The notes under the pieces were generated by a model that searched no databases, was not told where the DNA came from, and saw only the letters and a list, made by a program, of their open reading frames with translations. A program made the translations under genes and the position numbers. Positions 37,358 to 44,908 of a stretch of 64,000 bases of DNA are shown in pieces. Each line of letters opens with the position of its first letter. Positions within the stretch are counted from its first letter, which is position 1. The DNA comes from Microbacterium profundi. GTDB lineage: Bacteria; Actinomycetota; Actinomycetes; Actinomycetales; Microbacteriaceae. The DNA is taken from NCBI RefSeq assembly GCF_000763375.1, contig NZ_JPSY01000001.1, positions 930,001 to 994,000 of the forward strand, read 5' to 3'.

Positions 37358-38341
37358 TCATGGACGCTGATCGTCAGCCGCCCGCTCTGCTCGTATCCGG
37401 CGAGCCTTCGCCGTATCGGCCCGATCGTTGCGCACCACTGCGGCGATCCGGCTGGCATCCCTCAGCGGCAGTTGCACCTGGGTCTCAGCGGGCACGCCCC
37501 GGCGAAGCTCACGAACACGCTCCAACTCCGTGTCGAACTGCACCCCGACCAGAAGGGCCATGTTCGCGATCCACATCCACAGCGCGAAGACGATGACTCC
37601 CGCGAACGAACCGTAGACACGCTCGTAGTTCGCGAAGTTGGCTATGTAGAGGCCGAAACCGGCAGACGCGACAGCGAGCACGGCGAGCGCCACCGCCGCG
37701 CCCAGGCTGATCAAGCGGAACCGCGGCGGCCGGATGTTCGGGCTGAAGTAATACAGGAACGCGATGACGAACACGACGAGCACGACAAGCAGTGGCCATC
37801 TCGCGATCCGCCACACGAACAATACGGTCTCTCCGAGTCCGAGCGCGTTCCCCACGGCGTGCGCCACCGGCCCTGAGCCCACGATGAACAGGACAGCGAT
37901 CACGGCGCAGACGATGGTGACCAGGGCGATCACGAGCTGGATCGGCTTGAGCGTCCAGATGCGCCGCCCCTCCTCGACGCCGTAGATGCGGTTCATCCCC
38001 CGTCCGAGCACGCCGACGTAGCGTGCGACCGACCAGATCGACAGCAGCAGGCCGAACACGAGCAGAAGGCCGGACATGCGCAGCTCGGAGAGTTCTCCGA
38101 GGAAGTCACCGAGCCCGGCCGCCGCTTCCTCCGGGGCGACTGCACGCACGACATCCATGAGGATCTGCGCCGTCTCGTCATCGCGCCCGAGGACGCTGAG
38201 GATCGAGAATCCCACCATCGTGGCCGGCAGCAGCGCGAGGATCGCGTAGAACGCCAGGCTTGCCGCGATGTCGGCGCAGCCGTCGGCCAGGAACGCGCGG
38301 AAGATCCGCCTGAAGACGAAGGTCCATGAGCGCGTAGTCAT
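37358..38341 (-). CDS. YihY/BrkB family inner-membrane protein
   Basis: About 327 residues with six membrane segments. DGCADIAASLAFYAILALLPATMVGFSIL is the conserved N-terminal helix of the Virul_fac_BrkB family, and YYFSPNIRPPRFRLISLGAA is the central loop. The C-terminal tail is basic and cytoplasmic (DASRIAAVVRNDRADTAKARR). The exact function of this family is unsettled. The ATG at 38341 is chosen because a -10-like box lies six bases before it, making a leaderless mRNA likely; a GTG six bases upstream would be inside the promoter spacer. Confidence 0.88.
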   Translation of the reverse strand: MTTRSWTFVFRRIFRAFLADGCADIAASLAFYAILALLPATMVGFSILSVLGRDDETAQILMDVVRAVAPEEAAAGLGDFLGELSELRMSGLLLVFGLLLSIWSVARYVGVLGRGMNRIYGVEEGRRIWTLKPIQLVIALVTIVCAVIAVLFIVGSGPVAHAVGNALGLGETVLFVWRIARWPLLVVLVVFVIAFLYYFSPNIRPPRFRLISLGAAVALAVLAVASAGFGLYIANFANYERVYGSFAGVIVFALWMWIANMALLVGVQFDTELERVRELRRGVPAETQVQLPLRDASRIAAVVRNDRADTAKARRIRAERAADDQRP

Positions 38342-38347
38342 CCGCAC

Positions 38348-38386
38348 ACCCTCTTGCTTCGCCGCCGCAGCACCATGCCCCTTGAC
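38348..38386 (-). promoter_or_regulatory. GTCAA-box promoter for yihY-like gene (leaderless)
   Basis: On the minus strand GTCAAGGGGC begins at 38386, and the -10-like GAGGGT lies at 38353-38348, exactly 28 bases after GTCAA and six bases before the ATG. Confidence 0.55.
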
Positions 38387-38410
38387 ACAGTGCCCGCGCC
38401 CCGCTCCAAC

Positions 38411-38722
38411 TCAGTCCTGTGTCTCGAGCACCTCATCGACCAGGCTGATACCGCCTGTCGAGTTGGCGGTGTGCATGAGTTCTTCGATCCACCTCGCGTT
38501 CAGCGGTGTGGCTTCCGGATCATCGAAGGTGAACCGCAACGGGATCGAGGGGTGCACCCAGATGGTGGAGCGCCCGACGGCGTCACCTTCGGGGTGCTTC
38601 CATGAGAGAGTGAACGACTCCTGGCGGCGCAGCTTCGTCGCAATGACAATCTTGAGGTGCGCCAATGCGCGGTCCTCGATGTGGATCGGGTCCTCTGACC
38701 CGCCGTACTGAATCGAACCCAT
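38411..38722 (-). CDS. DUF7882-type small protein, paralogue 2
   Basis: About 103 residues starting MGSIQYGGSEDPIHIEDRAL. The block AHLKIVIATKLRRQESFTLSW, then GRSTIWVHPSIPLRFTFDDPE and ARWIEELMHTANSTGGI, is nearly the same as the protein at 42888, and the core also matches that at 15671. It is predicted to be a compact mixed alpha/beta protein in the cytoplasm. The ATG at 38722 agrees with the starts of the other paralogues. Function unknown. Confidence 0.78.
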   Translation of the reverse strand: MGSIQYGGSEDPIHIEDRALAHLKIVIATKLRRQESFTLSWKHPEGDAVGRSTIWVHPSIPLRFTFDDPEATPLNARWIEELMHTANSTGGISLVDEVLETQD

Positions 38723-38765
38723 ACGCTGACCGTAGCGCATGGCGGACCCCGTCTCGAACCGGTCG

Positions 38766-39221
38766 TCAGGCGTCGACGTCGCCTCGCCACGCGCCGGTCT
38801 CGGCGCCTCGACTCTCGATGAACTCCTTGAAGTTCTTGAGGTCCTTCTTCACTGCGTGCGATCCCGCCCCCACCGCGGCGCCGAGACTCTCGAGCAGCCC
38901 GTCCGGGTCCCAATCCAGCTGTACAGTCACGCGCGATGAAGAGTCGGTGAGCTTGTGGAAGGTCACGGCTCCTGCATGCGCTGTCTCGCCGCCGGTACTC
39001 GTCCAGGCGACACGCTCGTCCGGATGCTGCTCGGTGATCTCCGCATCGAACTCGCGTTCGGCTCCTGCGACCTTCACCTTCCATCGGGTGAGAGTGTCGG
39101 TCACCTGCACCAGCGACACGACCTCGTCCAGGAACTCCGGAAAGCTCTCGAACTGGGTCCACTGGTTGTACGCCACGCTGACGGGAACGTCCACGTCGAT
39201 GGTCTCGATGATCTTCGCCAT
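38766..39221 (-). CDS. SRPBCC family protein (cyclase/dehydrase-like)
   Basis: A 151-residue helix-grip protein. IIETIDVDVPVSVAYNQWTQFESFPEFLDEV is the typical N-terminal strand and helix, then TLTRWKVKVAGAEREFDAEI, GTVTFHKL-like AGAVTFHKL, and a C-terminal helix KKDLKNFKEFIESRG. The family binds hydrophobic ligands; the closest relatives are polyketide cyclase-like stress proteins. A ribosome site GAGGAG precedes the ATG. A GTCAAGCCCC word lies upstream at 39293, with a less regular -10. Confidence 0.85.
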   Translation of the reverse strand: MAKIIETIDVDVPVSVAYNQWTQFESFPEFLDEVVSLVQVTDTLTRWKVKVAGAEREFDAEITEQHPDERVAWTSTGGETAHAGAVTFHKLTDSSSRVTVQLDWDPDGLLESLGAAVGAGSHAVKKDLKNFKEFIESRGAETGAWRGDVDA

Positions 39222-39333
39222 GAGATTCTCCTCACTGATCGTTTCGTCCGTCCATTCAGCCTCGGCAGTGCGTGTTGTGTCAGGGGGCTTGACGTGGGCT
39301 GCGTGATGCGCGATGGGGCGGATCGATCGCGGT

Positions 39334-40419
39334 TCATTCGCGCGCGCGCAACAGCAGCAGTATCCGCCGCAGATGCATGCAGATGAGCACTCCCGGGCCG
39401 ATGGCCTGCCCTGAGCTGACAGCGAGACGGTTCACCTCTTCGAGCAGGAGGCGAACCGCCCTCGCTGCGCTCTCACGCGTTCGATGCGCGTCCGCGCCGT
39501 CGTCTCCGTCCTGTGGGATGCAGTCCGCCACCCGGTGACACGCCTCGCTCAGCGGCTGCGCCAGTGCGGGGTTCAGCCCCAGCCCACCCGGGCGTTCCCA
39601 GATGGTGTCGGCCAGCGCCTCGGAGATGTCGCGGATGCGCACGGCGATCAGCTCGAGTGCCTCGAGTCGATCGTGCACATCAGAGGTGTCGTACCGTCCG
39701 CGCATGGCCCGGGGATTCCCCTTGCGGCTCGCGTCGGCCTCGTCGAGCGCCTGGCGCACCTCGCGTGATGTGTCGGCGAGGGCCGCGGCATCCCGCACCC
39801 ACTCATCGCGTTCAGGTGGCCAGGACTCGGACACCGCTTCGCCGACCTCGTGCAGGTGCCTGGCCAACTGTCCTCCGAAGGAGTCGACGCGAGCGGCCGC
39901 CACGCCGGTGAGTACACGAGGCACGATGAGCAGATTGACGGCGAGACCGACCGCGACGCCGACCGCCATCTGACTGACATAGCCCAGTGAGTAGTCTTCG
40001 GAGTTCTGGCCGCCGATGATCAGCACGAACAGCGCCGCGATCGGCACGTATTCCTTGCCGACGCCGAACCAGCCCGTTCCGGACAGCAGCACGCCGATCC
40101 CGGCGACAACCGGTATGGTCCACCAGTTCGGTCCGACCGTGGCGACGACGATGAGCGCGAGGGCGATGCCGACGACAAGACCGAACAGGGTCTGCAGGCC
40201 CGACCTGGCCGACTCCATCAGGGTCGGATACATGCTCAGCAGCGCACCCAGCGGCGCGTAGTACGGGTATTCGTCGGTCACGCCCGGCATGTGCGGCGCG
40301 AGCGCCCAGGCGATTCCCACAGCGAGCGCGGCCTTGGCCGCGAACAGCAGGCGCGCAGAGCGGAAGGCGTTCCTCAGCGACTCGAACCGCTCACCCCTCT
40401 GACCGGATGACGTCGGCAT
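39334..40419 (-). CDS. FUSC family (aromatic acid exporter-like) membrane protein
   Basis: About 361 residues. The first half has five or six membrane segments (LLFAAKAALAVGIAWALAPHMPG, YPYYAPLGALLSMYPTLMESARSGLQTLFGLVVGIALAL), the FUSC_2-like pattern. The second half is a soluble helical domain (DSFGGQLARHLHEVGEAV, HDRLEALELIAVRIRDISEAL). Relatives export aromatic acids or act in envelope stress. The ATG at 40419 is a choice; a GTG two codons upstream is possible. Confidence 0.78.
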   Translation of the reverse strand: MPTSSGQRGERFESLRNAFRSARLLFAAKAALAVGIAWALAPHMPGVTDEYPYYAPLGALLSMYPTLMESARSGLQTLFGLVVGIALALIVVATVGPNWWTIPVVAGIGVLLSGTGWFGVGKEYVPIAALFVLIIGGQNSEDYSLGYVSQMAVGVAVGLAVNLLIVPRVLTGVAAARVDSFGGQLARHLHEVGEAVSESWPPERDEWVRDAAALADTSREVRQALDEADASRKGNPRAMRGRYDTSDVHDRLEALELIAVRIRDISEALADTIWERPGGLGLNPALAQPLSEACHRVADCIPQDGDDGADAHRTRESAARAVRLLLEEVNRLAVSSGQAIGPGVLICMHLRRILLLLRARE

Positions 40420-40449
40420 CCGCACGCCGCCCCGTCTGTTCCCCGATCA

Positions 40450-40635
40450 TCATTCGCGGGAGTCGGCGGGCGCGGAACCGCTCTCTGCACCGGCGTCGGC
40501 CTGCGGGGTGTCGGCGTCGTCGGAGCCGGCGGATTCGACCGTGTCCGCATCGAAGTCAGTGCTCTCCTTCGGCGGGATCTGCCCTTCGGGAATGAACGGT
40601 CGCTCCTCATCGGGAATCGCGCGTGGGTCTGACAT
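40450..40635 (-). CDS. Small acidic hypothetical protein (61 aa)
   Basis: The product is polar and acidic with no Cys or membrane segment. The N-terminus SDPRAIPDEERPFIPEGQIPP looks conserved; the rest (DADTVESAGSDDADTPQADAG) is low complexity. A ribosome site CAGGAGC lies just before the ATG at 40635, and a GTCAA-box promoter follows the common design, which supports it being a real gene. Function unknown. Confidence 0.62.
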   Translation of the reverse strand: MSDPRAIPDEERPFIPEGQIPPKESTDFDADTVESAGSDDADTPQADAGAESGSAPADSRE

Positions 40636-40664
40636 GGCAGCTCCTGTTCTCGTCGTGAAACCTC

Positions 40665-40703
40665 AGTCTGGACGCACCCGTCGATGATGGCTCGGGGCTT
40701 GAC
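40665..40703 (-). promoter_or_regulatory. GTCAA-box promoter for the 61-aa gene
   Basis: On the minus strand GTCAAGCCCC begins at 40703, and the -10-like CAGACT lies at 40670-40665, exactly 28 bases after GTCAA. Confidence 0.62.
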
Positions 40704-40736
40704 ATCGCGGGGCGCATCGGTCGCGGTGGCGTCGGC

Positions 40737-41540
40737 TCAGACCGTTCGCCAGTCGTGTGCGTTGATCGCGGCCCCGGCCTGAGGCCCCATCTGCAGCATG
40801 CCTCCGTCGATGACCAGAGTGGTGCCGGAGATGTACGCGGCCTCCGGCGACGCGAGGAACGCGATGAGGGCTGCGACCTCGCGGGCGTCTCCCGGTCGCC
40901 CGAGGGGGATGCCTGGTCGGTCGATCTGCTTCGGGTCGGTGTCCGTCGGGTCGGACTTGGACACCTTGATCTCTCCGGGTGCGACGCTCACCGCACTGAT
41001 GCCGTGGCTGCCGAGCTCGAGCGCCAGGTTCTTCATGAGCCCGCTGAGACCGTGCTTGGCGGCGTCGTAGGCGCTGTATCCGACCATGGGCTGATGCGCA
41101 TGCACGCTCGTCACCGCGATCAGTCTGCCCCCTCGGCCTGCGGCGACCATAGCGCGTGCGGCGCGCTGCAGGCACACGAAGGCGCCCGTCAGGTCGGTGT
41201 CGAAGACGCGGTTCCATTCGTCGAGCGAGAGGTCGAGGAAGGGTGTATGCGTGCCGATGCCGGAATTGTTGACGAAGACATCGAGGCCGCCGAGTTCGTC
41301 GATGATCGCGTCGATGACGTCGCCGCAGGCCGGGATGTCCGTCACATCGAGCTGAGCGACGACCGCTCTCGCGCCATGGGTTCGCACCTCGGCTGCGGTC
41401 TGCTCTGCGCCTTCCCGGTCGGTGTGCCAGGTGACGGCGACGTCATGACCGGCGGCGGCGAGGGCGACTGCTGTCGCACGGCCGATGCCCGAGTCCGAGC
41501 CGGTGACGATCGCACGATGCGGTTCGCGCTCAACGCTCAT
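40737..41540 (-). CDS. SDR family oxidoreductase
   Basis: About 267 residues, a classical SDR. TGSDSGIGRATAVAL is the cofactor loop, FVNNSGIG the NAG equivalent, AVTSVHAH holds the catalytic Ser and YSAYDAAKH the catalytic Tyr and Lys. PGEIKVSK and ISGTTLVIDGGM close the fold. The substrate is unknown. Its start overlaps the end of the baeRF gene by 11 bases, so it shares the GTCAA-box promoter at 42770. Confidence 0.88.
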   Translation of the reverse strand: MSVEREPHRAIVTGSDSGIGRATAVALAAAGHDVAVTWHTDREGAEQTAAEVRTHGARAVVAQLDVTDIPACGDVIDAIIDELGGLDVFVNNSGIGTHTPFLDLSLDEWNRVFDTDLTGAFVCLQRAARAMVAAGRGGRLIAVTSVHAHQPMVGYSAYDAAKHGLSGLMKNLALELGSHGISAVSVAPGEIKVSKSDPTDTDPKQIDRPGIPLGRPGDAREVAALIAFLASPEAAYISGTTLVIDGGMLQMGPQAGAAINAHDWRTV

Positions 41541-42735
41541 CGCGTGCCTCCGCGTCATCTGCCCATCGGAGTACGGCCAGCGGCTCGCGAACGGGTCGGC
41601 TCTCGCGCGGCGCACCGTCAGCGGTCGGCTCGTCGTCCTCGATCAGCACCCGCGCGTGGGTGAGGATTGCCGCACGTGCCAGTGCCTCGGCCGCCGGCAC
41701 CCTCGCGACGACTGCGGTTCCGAGGCTCTCCGACTCGTCGCCGGCGACCCACGGTGGCGCGTCGAGTGCGAGCAGCGTGCGCTCGTTGTCCTGCATCCGG
41801 CCATCGAGCAGCAGGGTCTCCACACGCGCCTGCTGAAGCGCCGCGGTGACCTCGGCGATGCCTTCCGCGCCGCCGCTGCCGCTGTCGGCCGCGGCGCGAT
41901 CGCGCACGTCGCTGACGGCGGAGCGCGCTCGCTCGGCGATCGACCGGGCGATAGCCGCATCGAGTTCCGTGGAATCGGCACCATCCGCGCGGGTGTGCGC
42001 ATCGACTTCCACGATCAGTTCGCGTTCGGTGTCCGTCAGCGCTTCCGCGAGCAGCTGCCGTGCGCGCACATCGCCGGAGAGCGCGACGAATGCCGGATGC
42101 TCCTGTCTGATGAGATCGCTGACGGCGGCGGCGACCTCGTCCTGATTCTGCTTCCAGGTGTTCTCGGCATACCGCTGATAACGGGCGTGCGACCATCCCC
42201 CCGCCTGCACCTTCGTGAGATCGTCCGTGTAGCCCTCGATCTCAACATCCGCATCGCTGTGTCCGCGTCCCGATGTCTCCAGCCTGATGTCCGCGCCATC
42301 ATGGCTCGTCTCCACGACGAGGTAGCGCATGGCCGCACCGAGGTGACGCAGAAGGGGAAGCAGCGTCGGAACTGGTGCGTGATCGAGGCGCTCGGGACCG
42401 GTGCGTGCTCCGACGAAGCCCTGATCGAGTTCGACGCGACCGGCAGAAGCCAGGACGACACGGGCGGACGGACTCGGCAGGCCGTTGCGCTGGGCCAGCG
42501 CCGTCTCGATCGCTTCGGCGTCTTCGGCGGGCGCGCCGGCTTCTTCCAGCCGTTCGCGCACAGAGCGACGAAGCGCCTCCTCCTCCACCTGCGGCAGCGC
42601 ACTCGGACCATCGACATATGCGCTGGTCCAGGAACCGGGGCGACCGAGCATCTCCGCCAGACGGGAGTCACTCTTGATCGCCTGCTCGTCCAGCTGCGAA
42701 CCGTGGGTCGTGTTGCCTCGCTGAGATTCGGACAT
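41530..42735 (-). CDS. baeRF family protein (Rv2629/Vms1-like)
   Basis: About 401 residues. The N-terminal part (GRPGSWTSAYVDGP, RLEEAGAPAEDAEAIETAL), a middle eRF1-like domain with GYTDDLTKVQAGGWSHARYQRYAENTWKQN, and a C-terminal L7Ae-like end (RVPAAEALARAAILTHARVLI) match the bacterial eRF1-like proteins typified by mycobacterial Rv2629. Homologues act on stalled ribosomes or in dormancy and hypoxia responses; this is family knowledge, not shown here. The ATG at 42735 follows GAGGAGAGG. It is coupled to the SDR behind it. Confidence 0.8.
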   Translation of the reverse strand: MSESQRGNTTHGSQLDEQAIKSDSRLAEMLGRPGSWTSAYVDGPSALPQVEEEALRRSVRERLEEAGAPAEDAEAIETALAQRNGLPSPSARVVLASAGRVELDQGFVGARTGPERLDHAPVPTLLPLLRHLGAAMRYLVVETSHDGADIRLETSGRGHSDADVEIEGYTDDLTKVQAGGWSHARYQRYAENTWKQNQDEVAAAVSDLIRQEHPAFVALSGDVRARQLLAEALTDTERELIVEVDAHTRADGADSTELDAAIARSIAERARSAVSDVRDRAAADSGSGGAEGIAEVTAALQQARVETLLLDGRMQDNERTLLALDAPPWVAGDESESLGTAVVARVPAAEALARAAILTHARVLIEDDEPTADGAPRESRPVREPLAVLRWADDAEARDER

Positions 42736-42769
42736 GTTCCTCTCCTCGTCGCTCGTCAGTCGTCTGTGC

Positions 42770-42808
42770 AGTCTCGTCCCGGCGAGCCGATTCGCCATCG
42801 GGGTTGAC
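42770..42808 (-). promoter_or_regulatory. GTCAA-box promoter for the baeRF-SDR operon
   Basis: On the minus strand GTCAACCCCG begins at 42808, and the -10-like GAGACT lies at 42775-42770, exactly 28 bases after GTCAA. A second GTCAA word points the other way at 42825, toward the DUF7882 gene, but has no matching -10. Confidence 0.65.
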
Positions 42809-42887
42809 ATCACCGGACCGCGCGGTCAACGGAGACGGATCGAGGGTGCGTCTGACACCGGCAGGCCGAGAGGTCTACCGTTCAGTC

Positions 42888-43199
42888 ATGGGCACTCTCT
42901 TCTACGACAGCTCCGGAAGTCCGATCCATATCGAGGATCGGGCTCTCGCACACCTGAAGGTCGTCATCGCCACCCGGCTCCGCCGGCACGAGAGCTTCAC
43001 ACTGTCCTGGGACCACCCTGACGGTGACCCGGGCGGGCGGTCGACGATCTGGCTGCACCCGTCGATACCGTTGCGCTTCGTGTTCGACGCCCCGGAACCG
43101 CCGGCGCTCAACGGGCGTTGGATCGAAGACCTCATGAACTCCGTGAGCTCGACGGGCGGGATCGTCCTCGGAGACGAACTGATCGAACCGAACCAATAG
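42888..43199 (+). CDS. DUF7882-type small protein, paralogue 3
   Basis: About 103 residues starting MGTLFYDSSGSPIHIEDRAL. AHLKVVIATRLRRHESFTLSW, GRSTIWLHPSIPLRFVFDAPE and GRWIEDLMNSVSSTGGI are almost identical to the protein at 38411. Tandem-free but clustered copies within 28 kb suggest duplication and separate use. It is divergent from the baeRF operon. Function unknown. Confidence 0.8.
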   Translation: MGTLFYDSSGSPIHIEDRALAHLKVVIATRLRRHESFTLSWDHPDGDPGGRSTIWLHPSIPLRFVFDAPEPPALNGRWIEDLMNSVSSTGGIVLGDELIEPNQ

Positions 43200-43211
43200 C
43201 CTCGGCGGGGT

Positions 43212-43514
43212 TCACCCGGACGGATTGTCCAGCGGCATTCCGTCTTCATCGGTCGTCTCGGGCAGTCCGTCCGACCTCGCAGGCCGCTCACCGACGACGG
43301 CCACGCCGTTATCCGGCCCGCCGCCATCTGTGATCACACCGCTCGGCGGCGCCTCCTCGACGGTGTGGCGAGACCCGTGTTGCCTGGCGAAGTCAAGACC
43401 GGCGGTGACGGCCTCGTCCCTGCTGCTGAAGCTGAGGGAGAGCTCGTTCGCCCCCTCGACCTCGTTGACCCATTGGCCCTGTTTGTCTCTGGTGACAACA
43501 TCCAGATGCGACAA
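43212..43514 (-). CDS. DUF2188 domain protein
   Basis: A 100-residue protein. WVNEVEGANELSLSFSSRDEAVTAGLDFARQHGSRHTVEE is the DUF2188 fold: a strand with W, then a helix with the A-x-x-x-A-R pattern and a basic strand. The rest is a disordered Gly/Pro/Asp-rich tail. The start codon at 43514 is a non-ATG codon or lies close by, following GGGAGGTAGG. It carries a GTCAA-box promoter. Function unknown; homologues are widespread in stress islands. Confidence 0.72.
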   Translation of the reverse strand: MSHLDVVTRDKQGQWVNEVEGANELSLSFSSRDEAVTAGLDFARQHGSRHTVEEAPPSGVITDGGGPDNGVAVVGERPARSDGLPETTDEDGMPLDNPSG

Positions 43515-43561
43515 ATCCCTACCTCCCGGTATGACATCATGCTCGTCCGTGATCCGCTGCC

Positions 43562-43600
43562 ACGCTAGGACGGTCGACGTCGGTCATCGAGGCCCTTGAC
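43562..43600 (-). promoter_or_regulatory. GTCAA-box promoter for the DUF2188 gene
   Basis: On the minus strand GTCAAGGGCC begins at 43600, and the -10-like TAGCGT lies at 43567-43562, exactly 28 bases after GTCAA. Confidence 0.65.
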
Positions 43601-43637
43601 AGCGCGACGGTGCAGCCTCCGACAACTTCGGCCGCTT

Positions 43638-43676
43638 GTCAACCCGTTTGGCGTGAGCCCGGCCGTCTGAGATCGT
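43638..43676 (+). promoter_or_regulatory. GTCAA-box promoter for the 43700 dehydrogenase
   Basis: GTCAACCCGT begins at 43638, and the -10-like GATCGT lies at 43671-43676, exactly 28 bases after GTCAA. It is back to back with the promoter at 43562. Confidence 0.55.
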
Positions 43677-43699
43677 CGCGTGACGAGACGGAGGAAGAC

Positions 43700-44875
43700 A
43701 TGAAGGCACTCACCTGGCAGGGCAAGCGCAACGTGACGGTCGAACAGGTGGCAGACCCGGTGATCGAGAAACCGACGGATGCCATCATCAAAGTGACGTC
43801 GTCAGCCATCTGCGGCTCCGACCTGCACCTGTACGAACTACTCGGCCCGTTCATCGACCGCGGAGACATCCTTGGTCATGAGCCGATGGGCACGGTCGTG
43901 GAGGTCGGATCGGAAGTGGCGGATCTCGCCGTCGGAGACCGCGTCGTGATCCCGTTCAACATCGCCTGCGGGCACTGCTTCATGTGCCGTCACGGTCTGC
44001 AGTCGCAGTGCGAGACGACACAGGTCCGCGAGTACGGAAGCGGCGCCGCGCTGTTCGGCTACACGAAGCTGTACGGCCAGATACCCGGCGGACAGGCGGA
44101 GTACCTTCGGGTGCCGTTCGCCGACTACAACCACATCCGCGTCGGCGTGGACCTTCCCGACGATCGGTATCTCTACCTCAGCGACATCCTGCCCACGGCG
44201 TGGCAAGGGGTCGAGTACGCCCACGTACCCGAAGGAGGCACGCTCGCAGTCATGGGCCTCGGACCGGTGGGCCAGTTCGTCTCCCGCATCGGCATCCATC
44301 GCGGCCACCGGGTGATCGCGATCGATCCCGTACCGGAACGTCGTGAGATGGCCGAGCGGCACGGCGTGCTGACGTACGACCTGACCGACACGGTGATCGA
44401 GGAACTCCGTGACCTCACCGACGGCCGAGGAGCCGACTCGGTCGTCGACGCCGTGGGGCTCGAAGCGCACGGGTCCACAGGCATCGGGCTCGTGCAGCAG
44501 GCCGTGGGGCTGCTGCCGGATGCCGTCGCCAGGCCCATGCTCGACAAGGCGGGTCTGGATCGGCTCGCGGCGCTGTACGCGTCCATCGATCTCGTACGTC
44601 GTGGCGGCACGGTGTCACTCAGCGGCGTCTACGCCGGCGACGCTGACATCCTGCCGATGAAGACGATGTTCGACAAGCAGCTGAGCCTTCGTATGGGCCA
44701 GTGCAATGTCAAGCGCTGGGTGGACGATATCCTCCCGCTCGTCGAAGACCCCTCGGATCCGCTCGGCGTGATGGATCTCGCCACGCATCACGCCTCACTC
44801 GAGGACGCGCCGGATCTCTACGGTACGTTCCAGCGCAAGGAGGACGGCTGCATCAAAGTCGTGCTGAACCCGTGA
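43700..44875 (+). CDS. Zinc-dependent alcohol dehydrogenase, formaldehyde-dehydrogenase-like
   Basis: About 391 residues, the FdhA-like branch of the MDR family. SSAICGSDLHLYE and ILGHEPMGTVVEVG hold catalytic zinc ligands, and CGHCFMCRHGLQSQC the structural zinc. The insertion between the zinc lobe and the Rossmann fold (YGSGAALFGYTKLYGQIPGGQAEYLRVP) and the C-terminal MKTMFDKQLSLRMGQCNVKRW are typical of glutathione-independent formaldehyde dehydrogenases. The ATG at 43700 follows GGAGGAAG. The real substrate is unknown. Confidence 0.86.
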   Translation: MKALTWQGKRNVTVEQVADPVIEKPTDAIIKVTSSAICGSDLHLYELLGPFIDRGDILGHEPMGTVVEVGSEVADLAVGDRVVIPFNIACGHCFMCRHGLQSQCETTQVREYGSGAALFGYTKLYGQIPGGQAEYLRVPFADYNHIRVGVDLPDDRYLYLSDILPTAWQGVEYAHVPEGGTLAVMGLGPVGQFVSRIGIHRGHRVIAIDPVPERREMAERHGVLTYDLTDTVIEELRDLTDGRGADSVVDAVGLEAHGSTGIGLVQQAVGLLPDAVARPMLDKAGLDRLAALYASIDLVRRGGTVSLSGVYAGDADILPMKTMFDKQLSLRMGQCNVKRWVDDILPLVEDPSDPLGVMDLATHHASLEDAPDLYGTFQRKEDGCIKVVLNP

Positions 44876-44908
44876 CGGATGGGAAACACGAGTAAGAAAG
44901 CGGCCTGA

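Noticed and set aside
39289..39293. GTCAAGCCCC upstream of the 39221 SRPBCC gene
   Set aside because: The best -10 (GAGGCT) is 25 bases away, not 28 or 29. Possible but not counted.
42825..42829. GTCAA upstream of the 42888 DUF7882 gene
   Set aside because: No NANNNT hexamer at 28 or 29 bases, so it was not counted as a member.
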